This document shows positions 1 through 9,667 of a stretch of 64,000 bases of DNA, in pieces (within the stretch, counting starts at the first letter, position 1; every line of letters begins with the position of its first letter). The notes under the pieces were generated by a model. The model was not told where the DNA came from. It was given only the letters and a program-made list of their open reading frames with translations, and did no database searches. The translations under genes and the position numbers were made by a program. The stretch is from positions 992,001-1,056,000 of the forward strand of contig OZ244932.1 of NCBI GenBank assembly GCA_965222205.1, in the 5' to 3' direction. Source of the stretch: RHLJ01 sp965222205. GTDB taxonomy: Bacteria > Bacteroidota > Rhodothermia > Balneolales > Balneolaceae.

Positions 1-3000
1 ACTGAATACTTTATCATCAGATACTGTAATAGAAAGGTAGTGGTTACCACTTACGTAGATTTTGTCATCAGGAAGTGATGTATTTGTTACTCTAATTGAT
101 CCCGGGTTATTTACTACAGCTCCTTCTAACACCAAAGCGATTCGTCGGGCATTAAAATAGGGGAGATAAGTCATGGTAAACCGCACCACATTGTTATCAG
201 TATCTATTTCCTTTTCGAGTATATCTTCAAAAAGAATTTCTGTACCGTTAACACTGGTATGACCTACACAAAGAGCTTCGATCTCATCTATATTAGAGCC
301 GCTTTCGTTCAAGTCAGGAATGCTTGCCGGATCGAAAGCGATTTCAAAATTGACTCTTCTTCCGTTTCTGACAGCTCCATTAGTAAATGAATTAAGATAA
401 TAGGCAGTACCGATTTGTCCGTATTCTGCTTCACTATTGTGAGTAAAGAATAATCGGGAGGGATCCTGCTCAATAAATATATTAGCATTCTTTTCAAGAG
501 TATTCTCCTCAACATTCAGAGTGAAGTTACCATCTGGTGAGCTTACAGATCCACCGTTTGCAGCTGCAATTCGATTTACCACAATTCGCTCTCGAGTCAT
601 GATAGTTTCCCCTGATGCCAGCACAGTAGTTGCATACGCATAGAATACTCCGCCATTCAAGATAGAAATATCATCATCAAGCTCGATAGAATAATTATCA
701 TTCTTAAAGCCAAGTACATTTCCATCAATGGCTTCCAGCGGTGAAGTAATTCCAAACCACTCTGAATAATTATACCAACCCCAGCGAGGGAAAGAAGCAT
801 ATTCAAGTGTGTTCAGTGTTGAGAAGGTGTTCTCATCAGCTAAGAAGAATAAAGTAAGATTATCGTCGGTATTCACCGGTGTTATTTCAACCCTGATATC
901 GTCGAGTGCTCCTTTTTCTCTATATAGAGCCAGATCAATATCTGAGCTGGTAGCAGGTGTAAAGATTCCCTGACTTTGAGTTACCTCTGGGCCACTTTTT
1001 GCTCTTACATCGCTAGACTCTGAGTGATTTATGACAATGGTGGTTGAATTTCTGATTTCAGATTCATCCCATACATCATGTTCTCCTGCTGTAAGTCTGA
1101 AAGTAAGATCACCTAGTGGGAGTTGAAGATCTTCAAGATTCAGCATCCCATGCTTATATCCATCATATGAACCTGCAGCTACATAACTGAAATCATCATC
1201 ATCTAACCAGGAGACTTGCTCAAAGGTAGTACCATCTGTGGAGACTTCAAGAACTACGCTCTGGGTATGAGGAGAAGCCTGGAAGAATAGTTCTCCATGC
1301 TCGTCACTTAATCCGGTTACATGAGCTCTGGGGCCAATAGGAGTGAAGTATAAATCTCCTGCTTCATAACGGTTTCCAAAGTCATCAAAGATATACATGA
1401 CTAGTTTGTATACAGCTCCTGCATCTAAATCAGTCATATCCAGGTCGAACTCACCGTTAACATCTGAAAGAGTTGTAAGAGTTTGATCCTGAGATGATCT
1501 GAATGTTGCTATTTGACCAGGTTCGCGTGCAGCATACCTTCTGATTTCAAAGACTGTTCGGTTGTAGTCATTTTCTTCCTCAAAAAGGTGAGTACCGATA
1601 GATACGGTTCCATCCCAAACGTTGAAATTATCAAAGTTCTGGGCATTCCAGGCATTGATATTTACACCGGAGTTTGATTCGTTTGAACTACCACCTTCGT
1701 ATTCAGTAATAATACCGTTAATGGTAAACGTACCAACAGGAGAGATATCGTCATATTCTACCATGATTGTTGCAACAGTTTCTGCATCATCTCGGTTACC
1801 TGAGATACCTTGCCAAATACCAGCTGAATCAAGTCCAACGGCACGGAAAGTAAATACTCCTTCAACATTAACTATGCTGAAAAAGGCTTCAAGATCGTCT
1901 TCATCCATGGTTAATCTGAAGACACCTTCATCCCATTCTGTAACGATAGAGTCAAGAGTTACCCAGGTTGTATCCAGGTTTTCTTCTTCCATAGGATTTG
2001 TATGCACAAACCTACCCTGGAATATTGTTCCGTAAGCATCACCGTCATGGGTAGCAAGAAGTTCGAGATCCTCACTTCCATGTAATGTATTATCAGCTTG
2101 TTCCAGAATAGTTACGAACTCATCGAAGGTATTGTCTATTCTAAAATCGATAATATCATCAAGATCACTTTGCACTTCTACCATATCGCCATCGAAACGG
2201 TCAGTCTCGTAGCCATAAGTAATAGTTCTTAATACATACCACCCATCTGCATAATCAACAGTTGGCATTACGAAGGTGCTGTATTCATCTAAACTATCAG
2301 CAGATAAAGTAGTGATGGTAGTGAATGCGGTAGTGTCTTCGCCATCAACTGTTGCATATTGGATCGCAGCACTATCAAGCAGCCCAAAGTTGTCCCAGTC
2401 GAGATCTAACCATAATGTATCCCGAACTAATGCACCCATCGGGTCCTCATCAAAATAGACATACGGAGTACTATTATTGTAGATCTTTAGATGTCCGACA
2501 TTAGGTGTACCAATGTAATTGCCATCTCCATTACCGAATACATCTGTAAAGGTAACACTTAACTCATCATCGTTTGGTGTCAGATCAATATTGTCATAAT
2601 CCGTATCGCTGTCTGGCAGATAGAATTCAACCGTTAATACACTATCAGTATTATCTGCTATCCACCCTTCAAGGGTAAATGGACCATAGTCTAGTTCAAA
2701 TTCTGCATCATCAAAATCATCAGCGAAGTACTTGAACTTCATTTCCAGTGTATCACCTGCAAATACTGGTGGGTGAAGAGCTTCATCATATTCTGAAGCA
2801 ATCACGTCAACACCGTTAATTTCAGATACAAGATAATCTGGCGTTTCATTGTCAATATTTACCGGGAAGTAAATAGGGGAGGAGACGTTACCTGTATTAT
2901 CTGTTGTGATTACACGGAATACAACAGTACCATCAAATAGTTCTTCGGTTGCATCACCATCATAGTCTCTGGAATTGAAGTCAAACCTGAATGGATAATG

Positions 3001-4641
3001 AGACATATTTGTGACATTAAAAAAGGCTGTCGTAGAATCGAGAAGAATTCTCTGAACGTCTACATCAATATTGAAGATATCAGCATCGTCAGTATTAAAC
3101 TGAACTGCGCTTGTACCCACTAAGTATTCAGTTCCCATAAACTCTTGAGGTTCCAACAAGTCTATTGTAATAGATGGCGCAGTAGTGTCATAAAATACGA
3201 TGTTTGTTCTGGTTATTTCCTCTCCACCTTCATCCAGATCAAGGGTAGCACGTACATAGTACATTCCTTCTACGAAGTCTTCAGGAACATCATGGTTTAC
3301 TAAACCAAATACAGAGCCGTCATCTAATGTATAACTGGTATCAATTACAGAGAAATCAGAAGTTGAAGATACTTCCACAAGAGCTCCGGTTACATTCGCT
3401 TCATTTCCTGGCTCCAGATCAATATTAAGACCCAAATCCTGGTTGAAAGAAGTATGCGGATATGGTTGCATTAAGAAGTATGAATCTGTTACAAAATCCA
3501 CAACATCTACAGAATTATTATCTACGCCAGTATTTCCAGCAGCATCAGTCACATCTAGATTAACACTGATTGTACTTTGCGAATGAGGTTTGACATTCAC
3601 AGTAAAAATGAATGCTGTATCACCTACCACGGTGAGCATTCCATCACTTTCAAGTTCAGGAATAGTTCCTGTGAAATTCTCGGTATCAACTTGTAAGTCA
3701 AGGTTATAAAGCGTGTCTAAAACCGATGAACTCAGATAGGTGTCCCGAACATCAAATACAAACGTGTTATACCCGGAAATTGAATTAGGAATCACATCGT
3801 TTGTCGGAGAAACACCGTCAATAGAAAGTAAATCAACAGTTGGAGCGGTGTTATCATTAATTGTGATTGCCGCTGTTGCGTCATCCGTTCCTTCACCAGC
3901 ATCGGTAACAGTTAGTGTTGCTGATTGTGGAGAAGGAGAACTTGGCACCAAATGTGTCAGATCCACCACAAAAGTATATTCATTACCAGTTACATCCGTC
4001 AAGATGCCATTAGTAAGAAGCTCACTTCTGGTACCCGATACTGAGATTGTGTCGACAGTGAAGTCAAATTGTACTGAATCGGGATCAATAAATAGGTAGT
4101 TTTCGTCAACAGAATAGATGAGCGTATCTCCACCAATAATTGGTTCATAAGAACCTGCAGCACCTCCGTTTATTGAAAGGAAATTAACTATTGGCGCATC
4201 TACATCAGCGTATACATGCGTATAAGTTTCACCAGTTTGCACATCTGCTACATCAAAAGCCAAGGCTTGAATTGTATACAACGAATCAGCTCCGGGAGCT
4301 ACAGCTGCAATTAAATCAGTGCCTGAGGCTGTGAATGTTTGATTAGGAAACCCTGCAAAATCACCTCCGGAAGCATCGTCAGCGCCTAAGGTTGTTAGCA
4401 GTGTTGCAGAACCAGGGGCTCCATAAGGATAAACATATACCTCAATATAATCGATATCAGGTATATCTCCGGTTACTACGGTTACAGTGAAAGTTTCGTT
4501 CGCGGTACCAATTACAACTCCTGAGTCAGGTGATGTGAAGGTGTCTTGAACAAATACATTTTGGGCCAGAATAGTGCTCGAACCCAATACAGAAAGAAAT
4601 AGGAATAGCATCCCATATAATGGTAAGCGTTTCAATTCCAT
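1..4641 (-). CDS. Giant secreted multidomain surface protein, 5' part (C-terminus off the window)
   Basis: An open frame of 1547 codons starts at an ATG ending at 4641, has a good GAGGAG ribosome site just upstream, and runs off the left edge without a stop. The N-terminus (MELKRLPLYGMLFLFLS, then LAQ) is a classic signal peptide, so the protein is exported. The rest is Asp-, Thr- and Ser-rich with recurrent beta-strand-like segments resembling Ig/cadherin-like modules: phrases such as APTVDLLSIDG and APIVNFLSINGG open successive units near residues 150 and 265. Cysteine is very rare. Its C-terminus is unseen, so a T9SS sorting domain cannot be confirmed, although another window protein has one. 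Likely role is a cell-surface or adhesin-like protein; this is inferred from architecture only. No specific family is recognised. Confidence 0.85.
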   Translation of the reverse strand, partial: MELKRLPLYGMLFLFLSVLGSSTILAQNVFVQDTFTSPDSGVVIGTANETFTVTVVTGDIPDIDYIEVYVYPYGAPGSATLLTTLGADDASGGDFAGFPNQTFTASGTDLIAAVAPGADSLYTIQALAFDVADVQTGETYTHVYADVDAPIVNFLSINGGAAGSYEPIIGGDTLIYSVDENYLFIDPDSVQFDFTVDTISVSGTRSELLTNGILTDVTGNEYTFVVDLTHLVPSSPSPQSATLTVTDAGEGTDDATAAITINDNTAPTVDLLSIDGVSPTNDVIPNSISGYNTFVFDVRDTYLSSSVLDTLYNLDLQVDTENFTGTIPELESDGMLTVVGDTAFIFTVNVKPHSQSTISVNLDVTDAAGNTGVDNNSVDVVDFVTDSYFLMQPYPHTSFNQDLGLNIDLEPGNEANVTGALVEVSSTSDFSVIDTSYTLDDGSVFGLVNHDVPEDFVEGMYYVRATLDLDEGGEEITRTNIVFYDTTAPSITIDLLEPQEFMGTEYLVGTSAVQFNTDDADIFNIDVDVQRILLDSTTAFFNVTNMSHYPFRFDFNSRDYDGDATEELFDGTVVFRVITTDNTGNVSSPIYFPVNIDNETPDYLVSEINGVDVIASEYDEALHPPVFAGDTLEMKFKYFADDFDDAEFELDYGPFTLEGWIADNTDSVLTVEFYLPDSDTDYDNIDLTPNDDELSVTFTDVFGNGDGNYIGTPNVGHLKIYNNSTPYVYFDEDPMGALVRDTLWLDLDWDNFGLLDSAAIQYATVDGEDTTAFTTITTLSADSLDEYSTFVMPTVDYADGWYVLRTITYGYETDRFDGDMVEVQSDLDDIIDFRIDNTFDEFVTILEQADNTLHGSEDLELLATHDGDAYGTIFQGRFVHTNPMEEENLDTTWVTLDSIVTEWDEGVFRLTMDEDDLEAFFSIVNVEGVFTFRAVGLDSAGIWQGISGNRDDAETVATIMVEYDDISPVGTFTINGIITEYEGGSSNESNSGVNINAWNAQNFDNFNVWDGTVSIGTHLFEEENDYNRTVFEIRRYAAREPGQIATFRSSQDQTLTTLSDVNGEFDLDMTDLDAGAVYKLVMYIFDDFGNRYEAGDLYFTPIGPRAHVTGLSDEHGELFFQASPHTQSVVLEVSTDGTTFEQVSWLDDDDFSYVAAGSYDGYKHGMLNLEDLQLPLGDLTFRLTAGEHDVWDESEIRNSTTIVINHSESSDVRAKSGPEVTQSQGIFTPATSSDIDLALYREKGALDDIRVEITPVNTDDNLTLFFLADENTFSTLNTLEYASFPRWGWYNYSEWFGITSPLEAIDGNVLGFKNDNYSIELDDDISILNGGVFYAYATTVLASGETIMTRERIVVNRIAAANGGSVSSPDGNFTLNVEENTLEKNANIFIEQDPSRLFFTHNSEAEYGQIGTAYYLNSFTNGAVRNGRRVNFEIAFDPASIPDLNESGSNIDEIEALCVGHTSVNGTEILFEDILEKEIDTDNNVVRFTMTYLPYFNARRIALVLEGAVVNNPGSIRVTNTSLPDDKIYVSGNHYLSITVSDDKVFS

Positions 4642-4727
4642 AGTTACTCCTCTTAGTTTTATTTATTGTACCCACTTCTTAAACCCGAGATTTTTTTAAT
4701 AACCCTTTAAAAGAAATGGATGCGTTA

Positions 4728-4914
4728 CATGTAGAACAAATTGTAGTTAGTTTATAAAGTATACCCATACACTACATAAACATGTAGTTTGACCTACAAA
4801 TTTGCACTAATATAGTAACTGATTTTTTATAGTCAATTTTTATTTTGTTTTAAGGATATTAGTTACAATTGTTTAGTACGTAATTGTAAGCAGCTACTAC
4901 GTGTTTTTATGTAG
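4728..4914. promoter_or_regulatory. Cluster of CATGTAG/CTACATG-type motifs, with a perfect palindrome, in a divergent promoter region
   Basis: The 389-bp gap between the giant surface gene (leftward) and the AtuA-like gene (rightward) has no ORF. It contains ACTACAT-AAAC-ATGTAGT (4771-4788), a perfect 7-bp inverted repeat. Related half-sites are CATGTAG (4728-4734), TTGTAG (4741-4746), CCTACAAA (4793-4800) and CTAC...ATGTAG (4897-4914). Several copies of the same half-site upstream of one start suggest a regulator binding region. The regulator is unknown. Confidence 0.45.
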
Positions 4915-5030
4915 GCAAAGAAGCTCTGATTAAAGCTGAAACACTTCAACTAGTTCTGATATTCTATTTCACCTCCACCCAAATTATCCCGATATTGGAA
5001 ATCTAACCAATCAGAAAGAGAAGGCGCATA

Positions 5031-6401
5031 GTGAAAGATTTTGTACGTATAGCATCAGGGCAGGGTTTTTGGGGTGATCTCCCAATAGCACCGGTAAATC
5101 AAGTGAAAAACGGCCCCATTGATTATTTAGTGATGGACTACCTCGCGGAGGTGACTATGTCCATCATGCAGAAACAGAAAATGAGAAACCCCGATTGGGG
5201 ATATGCAAGGGACTTTGTTGGAGTGATTGATGAAATCCTGCCTGAAATCTCAAATCAGGGAGTTAAAGTAATAAGTAATGCAGGTGGGGTTAATCCACTG
5301 GCTTGCAAGGATGAAATTCTGAAGATCGCTAAAGAAAAAGGGTATACAGGACTTAAAGTTGCCGTGGTTGACGGCGATAATATTCTGAATGATATCGATG
5401 CTCTTATCGCGGATGGACATGGACTTAAAAACATGGATACCGGAGAACCGATTTCTACTGTAAAAGACCAACTTTTAAGTGCAAATGTGTACTTCGGATG
5501 TAAAGCCATCGTTGAAGCGCTCCAACTTGGGGCAGATGTAATCATTACAGGAAGGGTAACAGATACCGGGCTCACACTTGCCCCTATGATTCATGAGTTT
5601 GGCTGGGAATATGAAGATTTTGATAAGATGTCGGTTGGAACCATTGCAGGTCATATTCTGGAATGTGGTGCACAAGCTTCGGGAGGAAATTTTACGGATT
5701 GGGAAAAAGTAGAGGACTTCACCAACATTGGATTTCCAATTGTGGAAGCTTATCCAAGCGGAGAGTTTTTTGTAACCAAGCATGAGCGCACCGGAGGACT
5801 CGTGAGTTCTCAAACAGTGAAAGAGCAATTGCTCTACGAGATTGGAGACCCAAAGGATTATATCACTCCAGATGTAGTTGCAGACTTCACATCTATTCAC
5901 GTAGAGGATGTAGCTCCAAACAAAGTGAAGGTGCACGGAATTACAGGCGCTCCTGACACTGAGTTCTATAAAGTATCAGCGAGCTATAATGATGGATTTA
6001 AACTTTCCGCGACATTGGTTTATTCCTGGCCTGATGCATTGAAGAAAGCGATAAAAGGGGCTGAGATTCTGGAAGCACGAGCTAAAGATTTGGGGCTTAA
6101 AATCGATGAATTCAATAAAGAGTTTGTGGGCTTCAACGGAACCACCGAAAAAAAGGTTACTCAGGAAGACATGAAGACAGACCATGATGAAATACAGATG
6201 CGAATTTCAATTTGTGGACCTGATAAAAAAGACATTGATCGTTTTGGGATGGAAATAGCTCCATTAATTTTAACAGGCCCAAGCGGAGTAACCGGTTTTG
6301 CGGGAGGTCGCCCAAAAGCAAGCGAAGTAGTCGCCTACTGGCCCGCTCTACTAAGTAAAAAAGCTGTAAAACCCCGGGTAAATGTCTTCGAAATCAATTA
6401 A
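5031..6401 (+). CDS. AtuA-like (DUF1446) acyclic terpene utilisation family protein
   Basis: This 456-residue protein matches the DUF1446/AtuA family by overall sequence: an N-terminal IASGQGFWGD segment, SNAGGVNPLACKDEI near residue 85, DVIITGRVTDTGL near 170 and a Gly-rich ILECGAQASGGNFTDW near 210. The family is named after a protein needed for acyclic terpene (citronellol/geraniol) catabolism in Pseudomonas. Its exact reaction is not known to me, and no other terpene genes are nearby, so the substrate is open. Start is GTG at 5031, chosen because GAGAAGG lies a few bases upstream and there is no nearby ATG. Length is normal for the core domain without the C-terminal extension some members carry. 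It precedes the ABC exporter gene by 59 bp and may be cotranscribed with it. Confidence 0.85.
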   Translation: MKDFVRIASGQGFWGDLPIAPVNQVKNGPIDYLVMDYLAEVTMSIMQKQKMRNPDWGYARDFVGVIDEILPEISNQGVKVISNAGGVNPLACKDEILKIAKEKGYTGLKVAVVDGDNILNDIDALIADGHGLKNMDTGEPISTVKDQLLSANVYFGCKAIVEALQLGADVIITGRVTDTGLTLAPMIHEFGWEYEDFDKMSVGTIAGHILECGAQASGGNFTDWEKVEDFTNIGFPIVEAYPSGEFFVTKHERTGGLVSSQTVKEQLLYEIGDPKDYITPDVVADFTSIHVEDVAPNKVKVHGITGAPDTEFYKVSASYNDGFKLSATLVYSWPDALKKAIKGAEILEARAKDLGLKIDEFNKEFVGFNGTTEKKVTQEDMKTDHDEIQMRISICGPDKKDIDRFGMEIAPLILTGPSGVTGFAGGRPKASEVVAYWPALLSKKAVKPRVNVFEIN

Positions 6402-6460
6402 ACTCTGTAATTAAAAAGAACATCCTGTTACTGGTATCAAAACTATTCAAGGAAGAGTAA

Positions 6461-8254
6461 GTGGGAGCACTTAAAGACCTTAATAAATATCTCAAGAAGT
6501 ACAAAGGCGCAGTTATACTGGGAGCGTTATTCTTAACAGCTGCTAATTTCTTTTTGGTTTGGATTCCGGTTCTTATTCGCCGGACAATAGATCGTGTAGA
6601 GAATCTTTCTGATCAGGATTATAATGTCCCTGATGATTTGATAACTACCTTGTTTTCCAGTGAAGCCGGACATATTCTGGGTTTGAATTCATTGTATCTG
6701 GTCGGAACGGTTGCTTTATATGGAATTTTCCTCTTCTTAACACGCCAGACGCTTATCGTTTCTTCTCGTAAGGTAGAATTCGATATGCGCAATCAGATTG
6801 TTGAAAAACTGATGGCTCTTCCCCAACGGTTTTATGAAAAGTACTCTCAGGGAGAAGTGTACGTGCGGGCTACAGAAGATGTTAATAAAGTCCGTGAGTA
6901 TTACGGTCCGGTAATCATGTACAGTATCAATACAGTTACACGTGCGGGTTTTGTAATTACGATGATGTACCTGGTAAATAAAGAACTGATGGTTTGGGCA
7001 CTCATTCCTTTACCTCTTCTTTCTATTTTTGCGTATTGGATTACAGGCTACATCCACAAACACTCCATTATAATCCAGGAGCAGTACTCCAGATTAGCAG
7101 GTCAGGCTAAAGAGAGTTTTTCAAGTATTCGTTTAATTAAAGCGTATAACCGGCTTGACTACGAGCAAACTAAATTCGATGCGCTCAGCGAGGATTACAG
7201 AAAGAAAAAACTCCGTCTCGATTTGATCGAGTCTTTGTTCCATCCCGGACTGAACTTCCTGATAGGAATTTCACTTATTATTGTGATCTGGCAGGGAGGG
7301 AATATGATTATTGAGGGAACGCTTACCGTTGGGAATATCGCTGAATTTCTGATTTATGTTGCCTATCTGATCTGGCCTGTAGCAGCTTTGGGATATACTA
7401 CTAACCGGTTTCAAAAGTCATTGGCTTCATGGTACAGAATCAAAGAGATTTTAGACTACCCGATTGAAATTTCAGATAAAGACGATGCTATCACAAAGAA
7501 AATAAAAGGAGAAATCGAATTCAGGAATGTTTCTTTCAAATATCCTGATTCTGATGAATTTGTAATCAAAGATCTGAACCTGAAAATCGAAGCAGGCCAA
7601 AATATTGCTATTGTTGGCAGAACCGGGGCTGGTAAAACAACTTTAGTTCAATTGATTCCGCGATTATTCGACCCAACCGTTGGAGCAATATTAATAGATG
7701 GAATTGATTTGAGAAAACACTCCGTAGAAAATATTCGGAAAGCGATAGGCTTTGTTCCTCAGGATACCTTTTTATTCTCCGACACTATCGGAGAGAATAT
7801 AGCGTTTGGAGTAGAAGATGCAGATGTAAAACAAATCGAATCAGCTGCTGAAAAGGCCCAGGTAAAAGATAATATTTTGGATTTTGAGAAAAAATTTAAG
7901 ACTATGCTCGGAGAGCGGGGAATTACGTTATCAGGAGGACAAAAACAAAGGACAGCCATCGCAAGAGCTCTGATAAAAGATCCCGGGATTTTAATTTTTG
8001 ATGATTCGCTCAGCGCGATAGATACAAAAACGGAAGACGCGATTTTAAAACAGTTACAAGAAGAGTTGGGCGGACGGACAACTATCATGATTAGTCACAG
8101 AATATCCACTATAAAGGATGCCGACATTATTTACTATCTGGAAGACGGGAAGATTGCAGAACACGGCACTCACGAAGAACTTTTATCAAAAGACGGCCAC
8201 TACAAGGCCATGTATACCAAACAATTACTAGAACAAGAATTAGCAGAAATATAA
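6461..8254 (+). CDS. ABC exporter half, degenerate-site subunit (TM287/BmrC-like)
   Basis: This 597-residue type IV ABC exporter half has an N-terminal six-helix membrane domain (about residues 15-310) and a C-terminal nucleotide-binding domain. Walker A is GRTGAGKTT near residue 386, the signature is LSGGQKQR, and Walker B ends FDDSLSAID. The residue after the Walker B aspartate is Asp, not the catalytic Glu. That substitution is typical of one subunit of heterodimeric exporters (TM287/288, BmrCD, TmrAB), whose partner keeps Glu. The partner is almost certainly the half encoded at 9668, which has DE in Walker B but a non-standard signature. Start is GTG at 6461 preceded by AAGGAAG. Substrate unknown; multidrug or lipid export is usual for the family. 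Confidence 0.93.
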   Translation: MGALKDLNKYLKKYKGAVILGALFLTAANFFLVWIPVLIRRTIDRVENLSDQDYNVPDDLITTLFSSEAGHILGLNSLYLVGTVALYGIFLFLTRQTLIVSSRKVEFDMRNQIVEKLMALPQRFYEKYSQGEVYVRATEDVNKVREYYGPVIMYSINTVTRAGFVITMMYLVNKELMVWALIPLPLLSIFAYWITGYIHKHSIIIQEQYSRLAGQAKESFSSIRLIKAYNRLDYEQTKFDALSEDYRKKKLRLDLIESLFHPGLNFLIGISLIIVIWQGGNMIIEGTLTVGNIAEFLIYVAYLIWPVAALGYTTNRFQKSLASWYRIKEILDYPIEISDKDDAITKKIKGEIEFRNVSFKYPDSDEFVIKDLNLKIEAGQNIAIVGRTGAGKTTLVQLIPRLFDPTVGAILIDGIDLRKHSVENIRKAIGFVPQDTFLFSDTIGENIAFGVEDADVKQIESAAEKAQVKDNILDFEKKFKTMLGERGITLSGGQKQRTAIARALIKDPGILIFDDSLSAIDTKTEDAILKQLQEELGGRTTIMISHRISTIKDADIIYYLEDGKIAEHGTHEELLSKDGHYKAMYTKQLLEQELAEI

Positions 8255-8316
8255 GTTAACATCGATCGGGCATATTGTTTGACAGGCAACAGCCCTCGAA
8301 AAACGGGAGAATAAAA

Positions 8317-9657
8317 ATGATTGTAGTACCATTAGGAATAGCTTCAGCAACACCAACCGCAGTTCGGCATTTACCTGCAGTAGCCCTTTGGAGAGAAGGT
8401 AGTGTATTTCTTTTTGATTGTGGTGAAAATGCTCAGATGAGTATGCTCCAGGCCGGGTTAAAACGCTCAAAAATTGATGCGATTTTTATTTCGCATTTTG
8501 ATGTAGATCACTATTCAGGATTGATGGGTTTGCTTTCTACTTTGCAATTGCAACGCAGGGATAGGGAACTCACCATAGCCGGGCCAAAAGGGATCAAAGA
8601 ATTTGTTGAATGGAACCTGAACTTTTCCGGAGTACAACTTGGCTTCGATATCAACTACAGTGAAGTTGATGAAAAAGAAGAGGTAAGCCGGGTAGTGGAT
8701 GTCGATGACTATTATGTTGAAGCCCGACCATTGAAGCACCGAAGGTTTTGCCTCGGATTCCGTTTTCAGGAAAAGGATAAACCCGGTAAAGTGGATGCCG
8801 AAAAGGCTGAAAAACTGGGAATTACTGAAGATCAGCAGTTTAAGGATTTGAAAGCCGGAAATAATATTAAACTGGACGATGGAACAGAAATTGAAGCTTA
8901 TGAAATCGTAGGACATCCACGTCCGGGCGATAGCTTTGCGTATGTATCAGATACCGAATATTGCCCGAATGCAGTTAAGCTGGCGATGAATACTAACATC
9001 CTTTACCATGAAGCTACTTTTGGTAATCAATTAGCAGATAAAGCTAAGGAGACAGGCCACTCAACCGCGGGAGATGCCGCACGTGTAGCGACTGAGGCAC
9101 AAACTAAATTATTGGTAATCGGTCACTTCTCAGCCCGATATACCAACCTGCAAGTATTGTTAAAAGAAGCTCGTGATGGATTTTACCCAACCTGGCTGGC
9201 GAATGAGTTGCGCCCGATCTTTACCGATCCAACCCACGAACGGGGTATCATCAAAGCAAAAGTAGAGATTAAAGATCTTACCAAAAGTTCTTCTTCAGGA
9301 GGATATTCTTCACGTTCTTCAGGAAGACATGACAACCGGGGCCAGAGTAGAGGTGGGAAGAACTTTCGTTCCAGAAGAGGCGGAGGCGGAAACTACAATC
9401 GGGATAGCCGCGGTGGTGGAAGTTATAGCCGGGATAACAGAGGCGGAGGCGGTAGTGGATACCGCAGCAACAGCCGACATGGTTCCGGAGGTGGAGATCG
9501 TAACCGGGATGACCGATATAATCGAGGGAGTGGAGAACGACGTTCTTATGGAAGCAGTTCTTACAATCGCGATCGTGGTCGTAGCGAAAACAACGATTCA
9601 CAGCCAAAGAAAACGATTACACCGAGAACGTCTTATGATGATTTCGATAGATTCTAA
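8317..9657 (+). CDS. rnz: Ribonuclease Z (tRNA 3'-processing) with an RG-rich C-terminal tail
   Basis: This metallo-beta-lactamase-fold protein has RNase Z hallmarks: LKHRRFCLGFRF plus a PGKVDAEKAEKLGI segment, SDTEYC, YHEATF, GHSTAGDAA and GHFSARY. RNase Z trims tRNA precursor 3' ends. Two things are odd. The zinc motif near residue 60 reads HFDVDH, where HxHxDH is expected, so Asp replaces the second His. Residues from about 325 to the end form a low-complexity tail of RGG, SRG and NRD units, a composition common in RNA-binding proteins. I chose ATG 8317 (446 residues) because CGGGAGA lies just upstream; an in-frame TTG at 8275 would add 14 unconserved residues. It sits between the two ABC exporter halves with gaps of 62 and 10 bp, so all three are probably one operon. 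Confidence 0.9.
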   Translation: MIVVPLGIASATPTAVRHLPAVALWREGSVFLFDCGENAQMSMLQAGLKRSKIDAIFISHFDVDHYSGLMGLLSTLQLQRRDRELTIAGPKGIKEFVEWNLNFSGVQLGFDINYSEVDEKEEVSRVVDVDDYYVEARPLKHRRFCLGFRFQEKDKPGKVDAEKAEKLGITEDQQFKDLKAGNNIKLDDGTEIEAYEIVGHPRPGDSFAYVSDTEYCPNAVKLAMNTNILYHEATFGNQLADKAKETGHSTAGDAARVATEAQTKLLVIGHFSARYTNLQVLLKEARDGFYPTWLANELRPIFTDPTHERGIIKAKVEIKDLTKSSSSGGYSSRSSGRHDNRGQSRGGKNFRSRRGGGGNYNRDSRGGGSYSRDNRGGGGSGYRSNSRHGSGGGDRNRDDRYNRGSGERRSYGSSSYNRDRGRSENNDSQPKKTITPRTSYDDFDRF

Positions 9658-9667
9658 ATAGATTTAT

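Noticed and set aside
1622..4099. Plus-strand ORFs of 60-137 codons
   Set aside because: They lie opposite the giant leftward secreted protein, which has a signal peptide and ribosome site.
9329..9661. Alternative-frame ORF across the RNase Z tail
   Set aside because: Produced by the Gly/Arg codon repeats of the tail; no ribosome site.
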